The position numbers and the translations under genes were made by a program. From Caballeronia catudaia (GTDB taxonomy: Bacteria > Pseudomonadota > Gammaproteobacteria > Burkholderiales > Burkholderiaceae), in assembly GCF_001544755.2 (NCBI RefSeq), contig NZ_FCOF02000040.1, forward strand, positions 1 through 61,711: a stretch of 61,711 bases of DNA, given 5' to 3'. Positions 35,454-44,135 of this stretch are shown piece by piece (the first letter of the stretch is position 1; each line of letters begins with the position of its first letter). The notes below the pieces were generated by a model. That model was not told the origin of the DNA. It searched no databases and saw only the letters and a list, made by a program, of their open reading frames with translations.

Positions 35454-36493
35454 TGCAGTGTCCGGAGATAGGCGGCAAGCGCGGCGGCGTCGTCGGCGGA
35501 GAGCGTGATCGAAGGCATCATCGAATCGGGCTTGATGCGCTGCGCATGTTGAATCCAGTCGAGCTGGTTCGACGCCGTGTTCGGCAGCGCGCCCGCCGCA
35601 ATGAGCCTGCGCGAGTTCAGGTGCGTGAGGTCGGGCGCCTGTGCGCCGTTCGCATCGCTGCCGCGCACGGTGTGGCAGCCGGCGCATCGATCGAGAAAGA
35701 GATCTTGTCCGTCGCTCACGCGCGCATCCGCTGCGTGCGGCTTCGCCTGCGCCGCATACCATGCGTCGAACTGCGCGCGCGGTTCGGCGATCACTTCGAA
35801 CGCCATATGCGCGTGCTGCGCGCCGCAGAACTGCGAGCATTGCCCGCGATAAACGCCCGCGCGGTCCGCCTGAATCCATTGCTCGTTGACGACGCCCGGT
35901 ATCGTCTGCGTCTTGCCCGCGAGACGCGGCACCCAGAAGGCATGGATGACGTCGGCGCTGCGCAGCTCGATCTTCACCGGCTCGCCGACGGGAATATGAA
36001 TCTCGTTGGCCGTCGTGATGGCGGGACTTCCGGCGTACTCGATCTTCCACCACCAGTCGTAAGCCGTGACCGCGATGGTCAGGCCCGGCTCCTTGTGCGG
36101 CGATGCGACGGATTCCAGCGTGACGAGCATATAAGCCAGCGCCGCGAAGAGCGCCACTGAAGAGATGCCCGTGCCGATCCAGATCCAGTGCATGCCGCCG
36201 CCTTCGCCCTGCACATGCGCGGCATCGCGTTCGGTGGGCGGAGGGCGCTTGCGGACCATCGCACCCACGAGCAGCCCGCTCACGATCAGCGCGACGGCGA
36301 CGACGAGCGCCGCGAGCGCCCAGCCGAGCCACATGGTCGGCGTGGCGGCGGGGCCATCGGCGTGAAGGAAATAGTTCAGCGGCGCATCGGCGCGGGCGCT
36401 CGTCTGCCACCTTAGCGCGATGAGTGCGGCGATCACGGCGCGGGTGCTTTGCCTGGCACAATGGATCGCTCTGTGCGTAGCCAGCATCCGCAT
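35450..36493 (-). CDS. coxB: Cytochrome c oxidase subunit II with fused cytochrome c (caa3 type)
   Basis: A 347-residue protein: signal peptide, two membrane helices (TMWLGWALAALVVAVALIVS and GISSVALFAALAYMLVTL), a cupredoxin domain with the CuA ligands in CSQFCGAQHAHM and the upstream His of VIHAFWVP, and a C-terminal cytochrome c with CAGCH. The fused cytochrome marks a caa3-type enzyme that takes electrons straight from periplasmic carriers such as the triheme cytochrome of this operon. GGAG precedes the ATG. First gene of the five-gene cox operon. Confidence 0.95.
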   Translation of the reverse strand: MRMLATHRAIHCARQSTRAVIAALIALRWQTSARADAPLNYFLHADGPAATPTMWLGWALAALVVAVALIVSGLLVGAMVRKRPPPTERDAAHVQGEGGGMHWIWIGTGISSVALFAALAYMLVTLESVASPHKEPGLTIAVTAYDWWWKIEYAGSPAITTANEIHIPVGEPVKIELRSADVIHAFWVPRLAGKTQTIPGVVNEQWIQADRAGVYRGQCSQFCGAQHAHMAFEVIAEPRAQFDAWYAAQAKPHAADARVSDGQDLFLDRCAGCHTVRGSDANGAQAPDLTHLNSRRLIAAGALPNTASNQLDWIQHAQRIKPDSMMPSITLSADDAAALAAYLRTLQ

Positions 36494-37021
36494 ACATCTC
36501 CGGTGATTAGTGGATAGTGGACTTGGACGATCGTCTTGATGCGCACGACCGGTTAAGGCTTAGCAATCTGCGCTCCCAACGAACGCCTTACGGCAGTTTG
36601 CCATCGAGTTGCAATCACTTTTGTCTGTCCAATGAATGGGTATAAATCGACGGCTTCTTTTGTTAAGATGGCCGAAAGCCTTGCATAAGCGCACGTCGAA
36701 GCTATGATGTACTAACGTATTCGTGGTCCGCGCACTGTTTCGCAGAGGCAAGGTATTCCTCTGTGCCTTCTTTTTTCGCGCGTCAATCGAACGTTGCGCT
36801 GCGGCCTTTCGTCCTGAGCGCCGTGGCTGGGCCCCATCGCGTATCTAGCGCGTCGGCCAGTCAGTTTGCCGCCTTTATCTCTCGTACCGAACGGCGCTGC
36901 ACGCGTTGTATTCGGCTGCGCTAAATGCTCATTCGCAATGGCGTGTCGTTGCAATAGTCGGCGTTTCTCTTTCCACAATTTATCGAAAGCATGTTATCGA
37001 ATTCAATCTTCCGATCGTGCC
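36494..37021. other. Divergent intergenic region, cox operon / glycoside hydrolase
   Basis: About 530 bp with lower GC content than its flanks, so probably the two promoters. Several short frames exist but none has family features. A TGGCCGAAAGCCTTGCA block near 36670 has sigma-54-like halves but the wrong spacing. No RNA gene or terminator was recognised. Confidence 0.5.
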
Positions 37022-38257
37022 ATGACCGAAAACAATCGCCGCTTTTCAAATGTCTGCCCTTCAAAGATTCGCCGTTTGTTTTCGGCACGATGGATAGCGG
37101 TATTGCCCGCGCTCGCAGCGGCATTCGTGCTCGCGGCATGCGGCGGTGGCAGCGATGGCCCCAGCACGGCGGGCGTCTCGCAGTCGAGTTCGGCGAGTCC
37201 ATCGGACTCGGGTAGCACGGGTAGCACGACGACGCCGCCAGACAGCGGCGCCTCTGCGCCTCTGGCGGCATCGAGCCCCGCGCCGGCCAGTGGATCGACG
37301 AGCACGAGCAGCGCCGCGACGACGGTGATCGCGCCTTCGGGCAGCATCTTTTATGGCATGAACGGTCATGTCAATCTGACCGGCCCCTATACGACCACGA
37401 GCCTCGATCAGCAGCTCGCGCAACTGAAGGACCTCAACGTCACGCTGTATCGCAACGACGTGAGCAATGTGGACGGTGCGAAGAAACTTGCCTCTGTTGC
37501 GCAGAAGTTTGCTCAATCCGGCGTGACGGTTTATCCCGTGCTTCTTCAGACGCTCAATTTCGCCGACGAGAACGCGGCTTATCAGGCTAGTTACACGCTC
37601 GCGCAGCAGATCGTCAACGTGCAGCGCTATGCGTGGTACGAAGTCACCAACGAGCTCGCGCCCACATGCCTCAACGGATGGGTCGACGGCGTGCGCAGCA
37701 CCGACTTCAAGAACGACTGCTTCCAGATTGCGCGCGGCGTCATTCGCGGGATGATTGCGGGCATCAAGTCGGTCGATCCCGATGGCAAGATCATCATCGG
37801 CGGCAATACGTGGATGCACTACGGCTTCGACGTGATGCTCGCGAACGGCACGCAGCCGGACGGCACGAGCGGGCATCCCGTCGTGACATGGGATATCACC
37901 GCGTGGCACTGGTATTCGGAGCAGGGCGATATCCGCAACGCGTGCGGCGGAACGGGGTGCTACAACGTGATCGGCACGCTGCAATCGTTCGGCAAGCCGA
38001 TCTGGATCAACGAAGTGGGCATGCGTCCGAGTTTCCCCGGCACGGCCGGCGAAGCGGGCACATTCATGGCGAACAACATGATGGGCGCGCTGCTCGCGAT
38101 CGCGCCGCAATACAACATCCAGTCGCTCCAGGTCTATCAGCTCTATGACGATCCGCCCACTGGCGAGGGTCCGTACGGCATCATGCTGAACGACGGCGCG
38201 ACGCCGAAGCCGGTCTATACGTCGGTGAAGAACTTCATTGCGACGCATCCGCACTGA
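37022..38257 (+). CDS. Secreted lipoprotein glycoside hydrolase (clan GH-A)
   Basis: A 411-residue lipoprotein: signal peptide with lipobox LAAC (Cys40), a ~75-residue linker very rich in Ser, Thr, Ala, Gly and Pro, then a TIM-barrel glycosidase. Likely catalytic residues are the acid/base Glu211 in VTNELAP and nucleophile Glu331 in WINEVGM, the spacing of clan GH-A families such as GH5/GH39. Substrate unknown; exopolysaccharide or plant polysaccharide are candidates. The ATG chosen is the first that gives a signal peptide. Ends 5 bp from the convergent ParB-like gene. Confidence 0.85.
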   Translation: MTENNRRFSNVCPSKIRRLFSARWIAVLPALAAAFVLAACGGGSDGPSTAGVSQSSSASPSDSGSTGSTTTPPDSGASAPLAASSPAPASGSTSTSSAATTVIAPSGSIFYGMNGHVNLTGPYTTTSLDQQLAQLKDLNVTLYRNDVSNVDGAKKLASVAQKFAQSGVTVYPVLLQTLNFADENAAYQASYTLAQQIVNVQRYAWYEVTNELAPTCLNGWVDGVRSTDFKNDCFQIARGVIRGMIAGIKSVDPDGKIIIGGNTWMHYGFDVMLANGTQPDGTSGHPVVTWDITAWHWYSEQGDIRNACGGTGCYNVIGTLQSFGKPIWINEVGMRPSFPGTAGEAGTFMANNMMGALLAIAPQYNIQSLQVYQLYDDPPTGEGPYGIMLNDGATPKPVYTSVKNFIATHPH

Positions 38258-38262
38258 AGGTT

Positions 38263-38847
38263 TCAGCCGATGAAACCAGGCAGGCCCGCGGCCGCATCGC
38301 TGCGGGCCAGTTCCTTCGCGCGCTCGATGAGTGCGTCGAATTGCGCATCGTCGTTCGGTCGCGGAAAATGCGCGCGAAAGAAGTCGGCCCAGCGGAAATC
38401 CGCTAGCGGCACGTCGGTCTTTTCATAACCGCCAGCGGCGCGCACGAAGGCCGCGAGACTGCGGAATTCATCGTTCACTGCATCCCCCATGCGCACTGGC
38501 ATGTCCTTGAACGCGATGCGGCGTCGGTCCGCATCGTAGGGATAAACCCACGCGTTGTTTTCCAGCGTCAGCCAGAACTCGGGCTGCGACAGCGAAGTCA
38601 AATCCCTGACCAGGACAAACGGCACATCCTTCACGCCGATGCGCTCGAGCGCGCACGTGACATGATGATGATCGATCACGTACGGCTCGCCGCCCGGCCC
38701 GAACACCACGGCGATGGGTTTCTGCGCAATAGCCATGTCCAGGTCATGCGCGCTCAGCGTGCGATAAGTGTCGGCCTTTTGGCGGATCTGACGTTCGCCG
38801 TGCGTCATCTGCGTCGGGTGCAGTCGATCGATGCGCAGCGTATTCAT
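38263..38847 (-). CDS. ParB-like protein (ParBc_2 type)
   Basis: A 194-residue protein with the sequence MNTLRIDRLHPTQMTHGERQ followed by PIAVVFGPGGEPYVIDHHHV, the pattern of the 'ParB-like' (PF08857-type) family, in which a DHHH motif replaces the usual ParB GxxRxxA arrangement. It is a cytosolic protein of unknown activity, found singly in many proteobacteria, not a partition protein. AGGGGG precedes the ATG. Divergent from the SulP transporter gene, 97 bp apart. Confidence 0.85.
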   Translation of the reverse strand: MNTLRIDRLHPTQMTHGERQIRQKADTYRTLSAHDLDMAIAQKPIAVVFGPGGEPYVIDHHHVTCALERIGVKDVPFVLVRDLTSLSQPEFWLTLENNAWVYPYDADRRRIAFKDMPVRMGDAVNDEFRSLAAFVRAAGGYEKTDVPLADFRWADFFRAHFPRPNDDAQFDALIERAKELARSDAAAGLPGFIG

Positions 38848-38944
38848 GACGCGCCCCCTGAGAAGCGATGCATCGAGCGCGCAGGCAAACCGTGTTCCCG
38901 GTCTGGAACCGCGCTTGCTTCGAGCAGAGAAGAGAGGCGCAACG

Positions 38945-40708
38945 ATGAACACGAAAGCCGGGCATCGCGGGCACGAAGCACAAAGAAGTGCGATGAATCC
39001 GCTTCGCTGGTTCGCCGGGATCGCCGCGTTGCGCGCATACGAGCCACGCTGGCTCTTCCACGATTTCGTCGCGGGACTTTCCGTGAGCGCGGTGCTGGTC
39101 CCGGCAGGGATGGCCTACGCCGAAGCGGCGGGACTTCCCGCAGTGAACGGCTTATATGCGTCTTTCGCCGCGATGCTCGCCTATGCGGTCTTCGGCCCGA
39201 GCCGCCTGCTCGTCGTCGGCCCGGATTCGGCGCTCGTCGCGCTCATCGCCGCGAGCATCGTGTCGCTGAGTCAGGGCGACCCGCATCGCGCGCTCCTTAC
39301 GGCCAATGCGCTCGCGGTGCTGGCGGGCGCAATCTGCCTCGTCGTCGGCTTGCTGAAGCTCGGCTTCGTCAGCGAATTGCTGTCACTGCCCATCCGGTAC
39401 GGCTTCCTGAACGGCATCATCCTGACGATCATCGTCGGACAGATGCCGAAGCTGCTCGGCTTCAAGGGCAAGGGCGAATCGTTCATCGCGCAGGTGAACG
39501 ATCTCGTCGATGGACTCGCCGCATCGAAAGTGAACATGACGGCGTTCGCCATCGGCATCGGCGCGCTCGTGTCGATCCTGCTCATCAAACGCTTCTGGCC
39601 GAAAGTGCCTGGCGTGCTGATCGCGGTCGGCGTGGCGACGGCGCTCGTGAAGGCGATGGATCTCGGCAAGCGCGCGGACGTCGCGACCGTGGGCAACGTG
39701 CCGCGCGGGCTTCCTTCTTTCGAATTTCCGCTGATGCCGCTCGACCAATGGTGGCAGCTCGCGGGCGCCGCGGCGGCGATCGCGCTCGTCTCGTTCACGG
39801 ATGTCGTCGTGCTGTCCCGCACCTACGAGATGCGCACGAAGGAAACCGTCGACCGCAATCAGGAGTGCGTCGCGCTCGGATTGTCGAACATCGCGGCGGG
39901 ACTGTTTCAGGGCTTCGCCGTGAGCGCGAGCGGCTCGCGCACGCCCGTGGCCGAAGCGGCGGGCGCGAAGACGCAATTGACGGGCGTGTTCGCCGCGCTC
40001 GTCGTCGCCGGGTTGCTCGTCGTCGCGCCGCATGCGCTCGCCAGCACGCCACAAGCGGCGCTGGCCGCGGTCGTCATCGCCGCATGTCTCTCGATGCTCG
40101 AAGTGGGCGGCGTGATGCGGCTGTACCGGCTGCGCAAGAGCGAGTTCGTGCAGGCGCTCGTGTGCTTCGCCGGCGTCGCGGTGCTGGGCGTCGTCAACGG
40201 CATTGCGCTCGCGCTGCTGCTGGCCGTGCTGTCGTTCCTATGGCGCGCGTGGCGGCCGTATGACGCGGTGCTCGGACGCATCGACGGGCGCAAGGGTTAT
40301 CACGATGTATCGCGTCATCCCGAGGCGCGGCGCGTGCCCGGTCTCGTGTTGTTTCGCTGGGACGCGCCGCTGTTCTTCGCGAACGCGGAGATTTTTCGCG
40401 AGCACGTGCTGCGCGCAATCGACGATGCCGACGACACCGCGCGCTGGGCCGTGATCGCGGCAGAGCCTGTGACGGACATTGATCTCACTGCCGTCGAAGT
40501 GCTGGAGCGATTGCACAAGGAACTCGCCGAGCGCGACATTGCGCTGTGCTTCGCTGAATTGAAAGGGCCGGTGAAAGACAACCTGAAGCGCTACGGCGTG
40601 TTGCAGACGATCGGCGAAGGGCGTTTGTTTCCCACCATCGGCGAGGCGGTCAATGGCTATCTCGCGGCACATGACGATGTGCAATGGCGCGATTGGGAAG
40701 ATCAGTGA
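38945..40708 (+). CDS. SulP family anion transporter with STAS domain
   Basis: A 587-residue transporter: N-terminal SulP motif (DFVAGLSVSAVLVPAGMAYAEAAGLPAVNGLYASF) and about 10-12 membrane helices up to residue ~440, then a cytosolic STAS domain (VPGLVLFRWDAPLFFANAEIF, VTDIDLTAVEVLERLHKEL). SulP proteins carry sulfate, bicarbonate, or dicarboxylates. AGAGG precedes the ATG. Ends 23 bp from the convergent ThDP enzyme gene. Substrate not determinable from sequence. Confidence 0.93.
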   Translation: MNTKAGHRGHEAQRSAMNPLRWFAGIAALRAYEPRWLFHDFVAGLSVSAVLVPAGMAYAEAAGLPAVNGLYASFAAMLAYAVFGPSRLLVVGPDSALVALIAASIVSLSQGDPHRALLTANALAVLAGAICLVVGLLKLGFVSELLSLPIRYGFLNGIILTIIVGQMPKLLGFKGKGESFIAQVNDLVDGLAASKVNMTAFAIGIGALVSILLIKRFWPKVPGVLIAVGVATALVKAMDLGKRADVATVGNVPRGLPSFEFPLMPLDQWWQLAGAAAAIALVSFTDVVVLSRTYEMRTKETVDRNQECVALGLSNIAAGLFQGFAVSASGSRTPVAEAAGAKTQLTGVFAALVVAGLLVVAPHALASTPQAALAAVVIAACLSMLEVGGVMRLYRLRKSEFVQALVCFAGVAVLGVVNGIALALLLAVLSFLWRAWRPYDAVLGRIDGRKGYHDVSRHPEARRVPGLVLFRWDAPLFFANAEIFREHVLRAIDDADDTARWAVIAAEPVTDIDLTAVEVLERLHKELAERDIALCFAELKGPVKDNLKRYGVLQTIGEGRLFPTIGEAVNGYLAAHDDVQWRDWEDQ

Positions 40709-40731
40709 AGCGGAGGCGCGAGAGAGGCATC

Positions 40732-42528
40732 CTACGTGTCCTTGTGCCCCGGCAACACCGCGCCGAGCACCTGCTTCGCCGTATCGACGATCACATTGCC
40801 CTGATTCGGATCGCCCTTCATGAGCGTGGCCGCGAACGCCTTCGCCTGCTGTAGCGTGATGTGCGGCGGCAGCGGCGGCACGTTCGGGTCGGCCTTCACT
40901 TCGATCACGACAGGACGATCCGCTGCGAGTGCTTCGTCCCACACGGCGGCCATGCGCTCGGCGTCATCGACATAAAAACCCTTCAGGCCGATCAGCTCCG
41001 CGAACTTGTGATACGGCACCGACGGAATATCCTGCGATGCCTCGAACTTCGGATCGCCTTCCATCACGCGCTGCTCCCACGTGACCTGATTCAGATCCTC
41101 GTTGTTCAGCACCATGCAGATCCAGCGCGGATCGGACCACTGCTTCCAGTATTTCGCGACCGTGATGAGCTCGGCCATGTTGTTCATCTGCATCGCGCCA
41201 TCGCCGACGAGCGCGATCACCGGCCGCTCGGGATAGGCGAACTTCGCCGCGATCGCATAGGGCACGGCCGCGCCCATCGATGCAAGCCCGCCCGAGAGCG
41301 AGCACAGCATGCCGCGTTTGACCTTGAGATCGCGCGCGTACCAGTTCGCGACCGAGCCCGAATCGCTCGTGACGATCGCATTCGCGGGCACGCGCGGCGA
41401 CAGCTCCCACACGGTGCGCTGCGGATTCACGCCGGCCTTCGCGGGCTCGATCGCGCGTTTTTCGAGCTTCTTCCACCAGTCCGCGAGCCAGCCTTCGATG
41501 TCCTCGCGCCATGCGCGATCGGCTTTCTGTTGCAGCAACGGCAGCAGCGCGCGCAAGGTTTCGGCGCTGTCGCCGACGAGATTCACTTCCATCGGATAGC
41601 GGATCGACAGCATGTCCGCCTTGATGTCGATCTGCACGCCGCGCGCCGCGCCTTCCTTCGGCAGGAACTCCGAGTAGGGAAAGCCCGAGCCGATCATCAG
41701 CAGCGTGTCGCATCCGGTCATCAGCTTGTAGCTCGGCTCGGTGCCGAGCAGGCCGATCGAGCCGGTGACGAAGGGCAGATCGTCGGGCAACGCGCCCTTG
41801 CCGAGCAGCGCTTTCGCGACGCCCGCGCCCAGCTTCTCCGCGACGGCGATGACTTCATCGGTCGCCTGCAGCGCGCCCGCGCCGACCAGGATCGCGACCT
41901 TCTTGCCCGCGTTGAGCACGTCGGCGGCTTGCTGCAGGTCGTCGGCATAAGGCACGGTCTTCGGCGCGCGATAACCCACGCCCGAATGCAGCGTGCCGTG
42001 CTTGCGGCCCGGCGGCTCGTATTCGAGGTCCTGGAGATCGTTGGGCAACACGACCGCCGTGACCTTGCGTTCCGACAGCGCGATACGCACCGCGCGATCG
42101 ACGAGGTGAGGGATCTGCGCGGGGACGCTCGCCTGCTGCACGAACGCGCCGGCGACGTCCTTGAACATCGCGGGGAGATCGACTTCCTGCTGATAGTGGC
42201 CGCCGAGCGCCGCACGCGCCTGCTGGCCGGTGATCGCGAGCACGGGCATGTGATCGAGGCGCGCATCGTAAAGACCGGTGATGAGATGCGCCGCGCCGGG
42301 GCCCGACGTCGCGATGCACACGCCCAGCCCGCCCGTGAACTTCGCATGCGCGGAGGCCATGAAGGCGGCCATCTCTTCGTGGCGCGCCTGAATGAATTCG
42401 ATCTTGCCCTTCGCGCGGCTGAGCGCGCCGAACACGCCGTTGATGCCGTCGCCGGGATAACCGTAGATGCGGCGCACGCCCCACGCGTGCAGACGGTCGA
42501 CCAGAAAATCGCCGACGGTGTTAGCCAT
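40732..42528 (-). CDS. Thiamine diphosphate enzyme, pyruvate oxidase/dehydrogenase (PoxB)-like
   Basis: A 598-residue ThDP enzyme. N-terminal Pyr domain with the catalytic Glu in FIQARHEEMAAFMAS, a central FAD/NAD-like domain (VAILVGAGALQATDEV, GSGFPYSEFLPKEG), and a C-terminal PP domain with VGDGAMQMNN (ThDP-binding GDG...NN). It resembles PoxB-type pyruvate:quinone oxidoreductases, which make acetate and CO2 and pass electrons to quinone at the membrane. A different 2-oxoacid or a sulfoacetaldehyde-type substrate is possible. Divergent from the MgtC gene. Confidence 0.88.
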   Translation of the reverse strand: MANTVGDFLVDRLHAWGVRRIYGYPGDGINGVFGALSRAKGKIEFIQARHEEMAAFMASAHAKFTGGLGVCIATSGPGAAHLITGLYDARLDHMPVLAITGQQARAALGGHYQQEVDLPAMFKDVAGAFVQQASVPAQIPHLVDRAVRIALSERKVTAVVLPNDLQDLEYEPPGRKHGTLHSGVGYRAPKTVPYADDLQQAADVLNAGKKVAILVGAGALQATDEVIAVAEKLGAGVAKALLGKGALPDDLPFVTGSIGLLGTEPSYKLMTGCDTLLMIGSGFPYSEFLPKEGAARGVQIDIKADMLSIRYPMEVNLVGDSAETLRALLPLLQQKADRAWREDIEGWLADWWKKLEKRAIEPAKAGVNPQRTVWELSPRVPANAIVTSDSGSVANWYARDLKVKRGMLCSLSGGLASMGAAVPYAIAAKFAYPERPVIALVGDGAMQMNNMAELITVAKYWKQWSDPRWICMVLNNEDLNQVTWEQRVMEGDPKFEASQDIPSVPYHKFAELIGLKGFYVDDAERMAAVWDEALAADRPVVIEVKADPNVPPLPPHITLQQAKAFAATLMKGDPNQGNVIVDTAKQVLGAVLPGHKDT

Positions 42529-42683
42529 GATGAAAGTCTCCGGAATTCGTTTCGAAAGAAATGAGCGCCCGCGGAGCCTTATGGGACAAGCGAAGCGGCG
42601 CGCCATGCACAGGATCTGCGCAACGCATGTGCCGCGTGCCGCGAGACAGGCAGGATCGACACTTGCTAGACGCTCGTGCAAAG

Positions 42684-42705
42684 GGATGAACGCAGGATGA
42701 ACGCA
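42684..42705. repeat. Tandem 11-bp repeat upstream of the MgtC-family gene
   Basis: GGATGAACGCA occurs twice in direct succession just ahead of the MgtC-family gene, and each copy carries a short ATG. It probably arose by replication slippage. Confidence 0.6.
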
Positions 42706-42716
42706 GGACCCTAACG

Positions 42717-43421
42717 ATGGCGCAAATGCCTCTCACGCTCGAATGGCCGGATGTCTGCATTCGAATTTCGCTGGCGGTGCTGGCCGGCATCCTGATCGGT
42801 TACAACCGGGGCGAAGCGGGCAAGGACGCCGGATTGCGCACGACCTTGCTCGTCTGTCTTGCCGCGTGCCTCGCGATGCTGCTGACGAACGCGCTGTTGG
42901 GGCAGGCGGGCAAGACATCGGATTCATTCATTCAACTGGATGTGATGCGTCTGCCGCTCGGGATACTGTCGGGCGTGGGCTTCATTGGCGCGGGTGCGAT
43001 CCTTCGCAAGGACGGCCTCGTCAAAGGACTGACGACAGCGGCCACGCTGTGGTTCGTGACGGTCGTCGGCCTGTGCTTTGGCGCGGGCCAGCTCGGCCTC
43101 GGCATCGCGGGACTCGTGCTGGGCATCGCCGTGCTGTGGTTGATGAAGGCCGTCGAAAGCCGTATGTCCTGCGAGATGCACGCAGAACTACGCGTGACTT
43201 ATGAACGAAGCACATTCTCGCGAGCGACGCTCACGGATTCGATGCGCGCATCCGGATGCCGGCTCACCAGCGTGGCGGGATCGGCGAAAGGAACGGACCA
43301 CTTGGAAGAGCGCTTCGAAGTGCGCTGGCATAGCCCGCCCGACGCGCAGCACGTGCCCCCGTTCAACGAGTCGGCGATGGCAGCGGGCGCTCTGGAATCC
43401 GAGTGGAGCATCGTGCGATGA
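42717..43421 (+). CDS. MgtC/SapB family membrane protein
   Basis: A 234-residue protein with four to five helices in the first ~150 residues, including AVLAGILIGYNRGEAGK and the family signature GVGFIGAGAILRKDG, followed by a cytosolic C-terminal domain of ~85 residues. MgtC proteins are linked to growth in low magnesium and to survival in hosts by acting on membrane ATP synthase and polysaccharide synthesis. AGGA precedes the ATG. No Mg transporter gene is nearby. Confidence 0.9.
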   Translation: MAQMPLTLEWPDVCIRISLAVLAGILIGYNRGEAGKDAGLRTTLLVCLAACLAMLLTNALLGQAGKTSDSFIQLDVMRLPLGILSGVGFIGAGAILRKDGLVKGLTTAATLWFVTVVGLCFGAGQLGLGIAGLVLGIAVLWLMKAVESRMSCEMHAELRVTYERSTFSRATLTDSMRASGCRLTSVAGSAKGTDHLEERFEVRWHSPPDAQHVPPFNESAMAAGALESEWSIVR

Positions 43422-43546
43422 ACGACGCGTTTTTATCGGCGCGATTCATACATGTTCGAAAGGCTCGTGCAAAGGACTATTGGATCGGCACGCGCTTTGA
43501 CGTATAAATCAAGTACCATCGTTGATGGGTGACATCAGGAGTGCAA

Positions 43547-43750
43547 ATGCTGATTAGGTGTGTGGCGTGCAACAAGCTGATTTATTCCGATGATGCACTC
43601 GAGGACGACACTTGCCCGGCATGCGGTTCCACGGAGACAGTGCATATCGCGATGGGTTTTATCTTCGATCAGGCGGTGAACGTGCCGGAGCAATCGGCTT
43701 GGCCCCCGGAACGGCGCGACGCCGCCGAATCGATTCGCAGGAAACCTTAG
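43547..43750 (+). CDS. Small zinc-ribbon protein
   Basis: A 67-residue protein with CVACNK and CPACGS, a single zinc ribbon, then an acidic and Arg-rich tail (PPERRDAAESIRRKP). AGGAG precedes the ATG; a GTG six codons earlier is possible. It follows the MgtC gene by 125 bp on the same strand and is followed by a good terminator. Function unknown. Confidence 0.75.
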   Translation: MLIRCVACNKLIYSDDALEDDTCPACGSTETVHIAMGFIFDQAVNVPEQSAWPPERRDAAESIRRKP

Positions 43751-43845
43751 AGTTGTCCGCGATGGCGTGATTGAAACGCATGCTTCTTTCCGCTGGTTTC
43801 CTGCTTTGAATGTGCGCTTGCTTTCCCCTCTCGAAGCGCATGATT

Positions 43846-43870
43846 GCCCGCCCTGACCGGCGGGCTTTTT
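43846..43870 (+). terminator. Rho-independent terminator
   Basis: GCCCGCC and GGCGGGC form a 7-bp GC stem around a 6-base loop, followed by TTTTT. It lies downstream of the zinc-ribbon gene. Confidence 0.8.
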
Positions 43871-44135
43871 ATTTCCGCGAGCGCAACGGACCGCGCCCGC
43901 CCGACCACGCGAACGTGAACGCGGAAAAGGGCGTGAGCATGTGTAAGCAACGCTTTCCGTTGATTACGCGCGGCGGGTGCGGCTCCTACGGCGAACGGAA
44001 AGGTCAGCGCGGAACACGTCTTGCTAGGCCTACGCGACGATGTCGTTCCGATCGGCATAGAGCGCAAAATACTATGGATGTCGAAGCAAATTCGACGTGA
44101 AACCCGGCGTGCAGGTCGCGCCTCAACTCGCACTT
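43871..44135. other. Gap upstream of the MFS gene
   Basis: No gene is called. A short plus-strand frame near 44005-44080 reads VSAEHVLLGLRDDVVPIGIE, which looks protein-like but has no start or family support. The MFS start is uncertain: a GTG at 44097 and the ATG used both lack a clear ribosome binding site. Confidence 0.4.

Noticed and set aside
36660..36700. A sigma-54-like promoter (TGGCC...TTGCA) upstream of the glycosidase gene
   Set aside because: The GG and GC halves are one base too far apart and the distance to the start is over 300 bp.
38263..38847. A plasmid or chromosome partition system based on the ParB-like gene
   Set aside because: No ParA gene or parS-like sites are present and the motif type is the stand-alone family.
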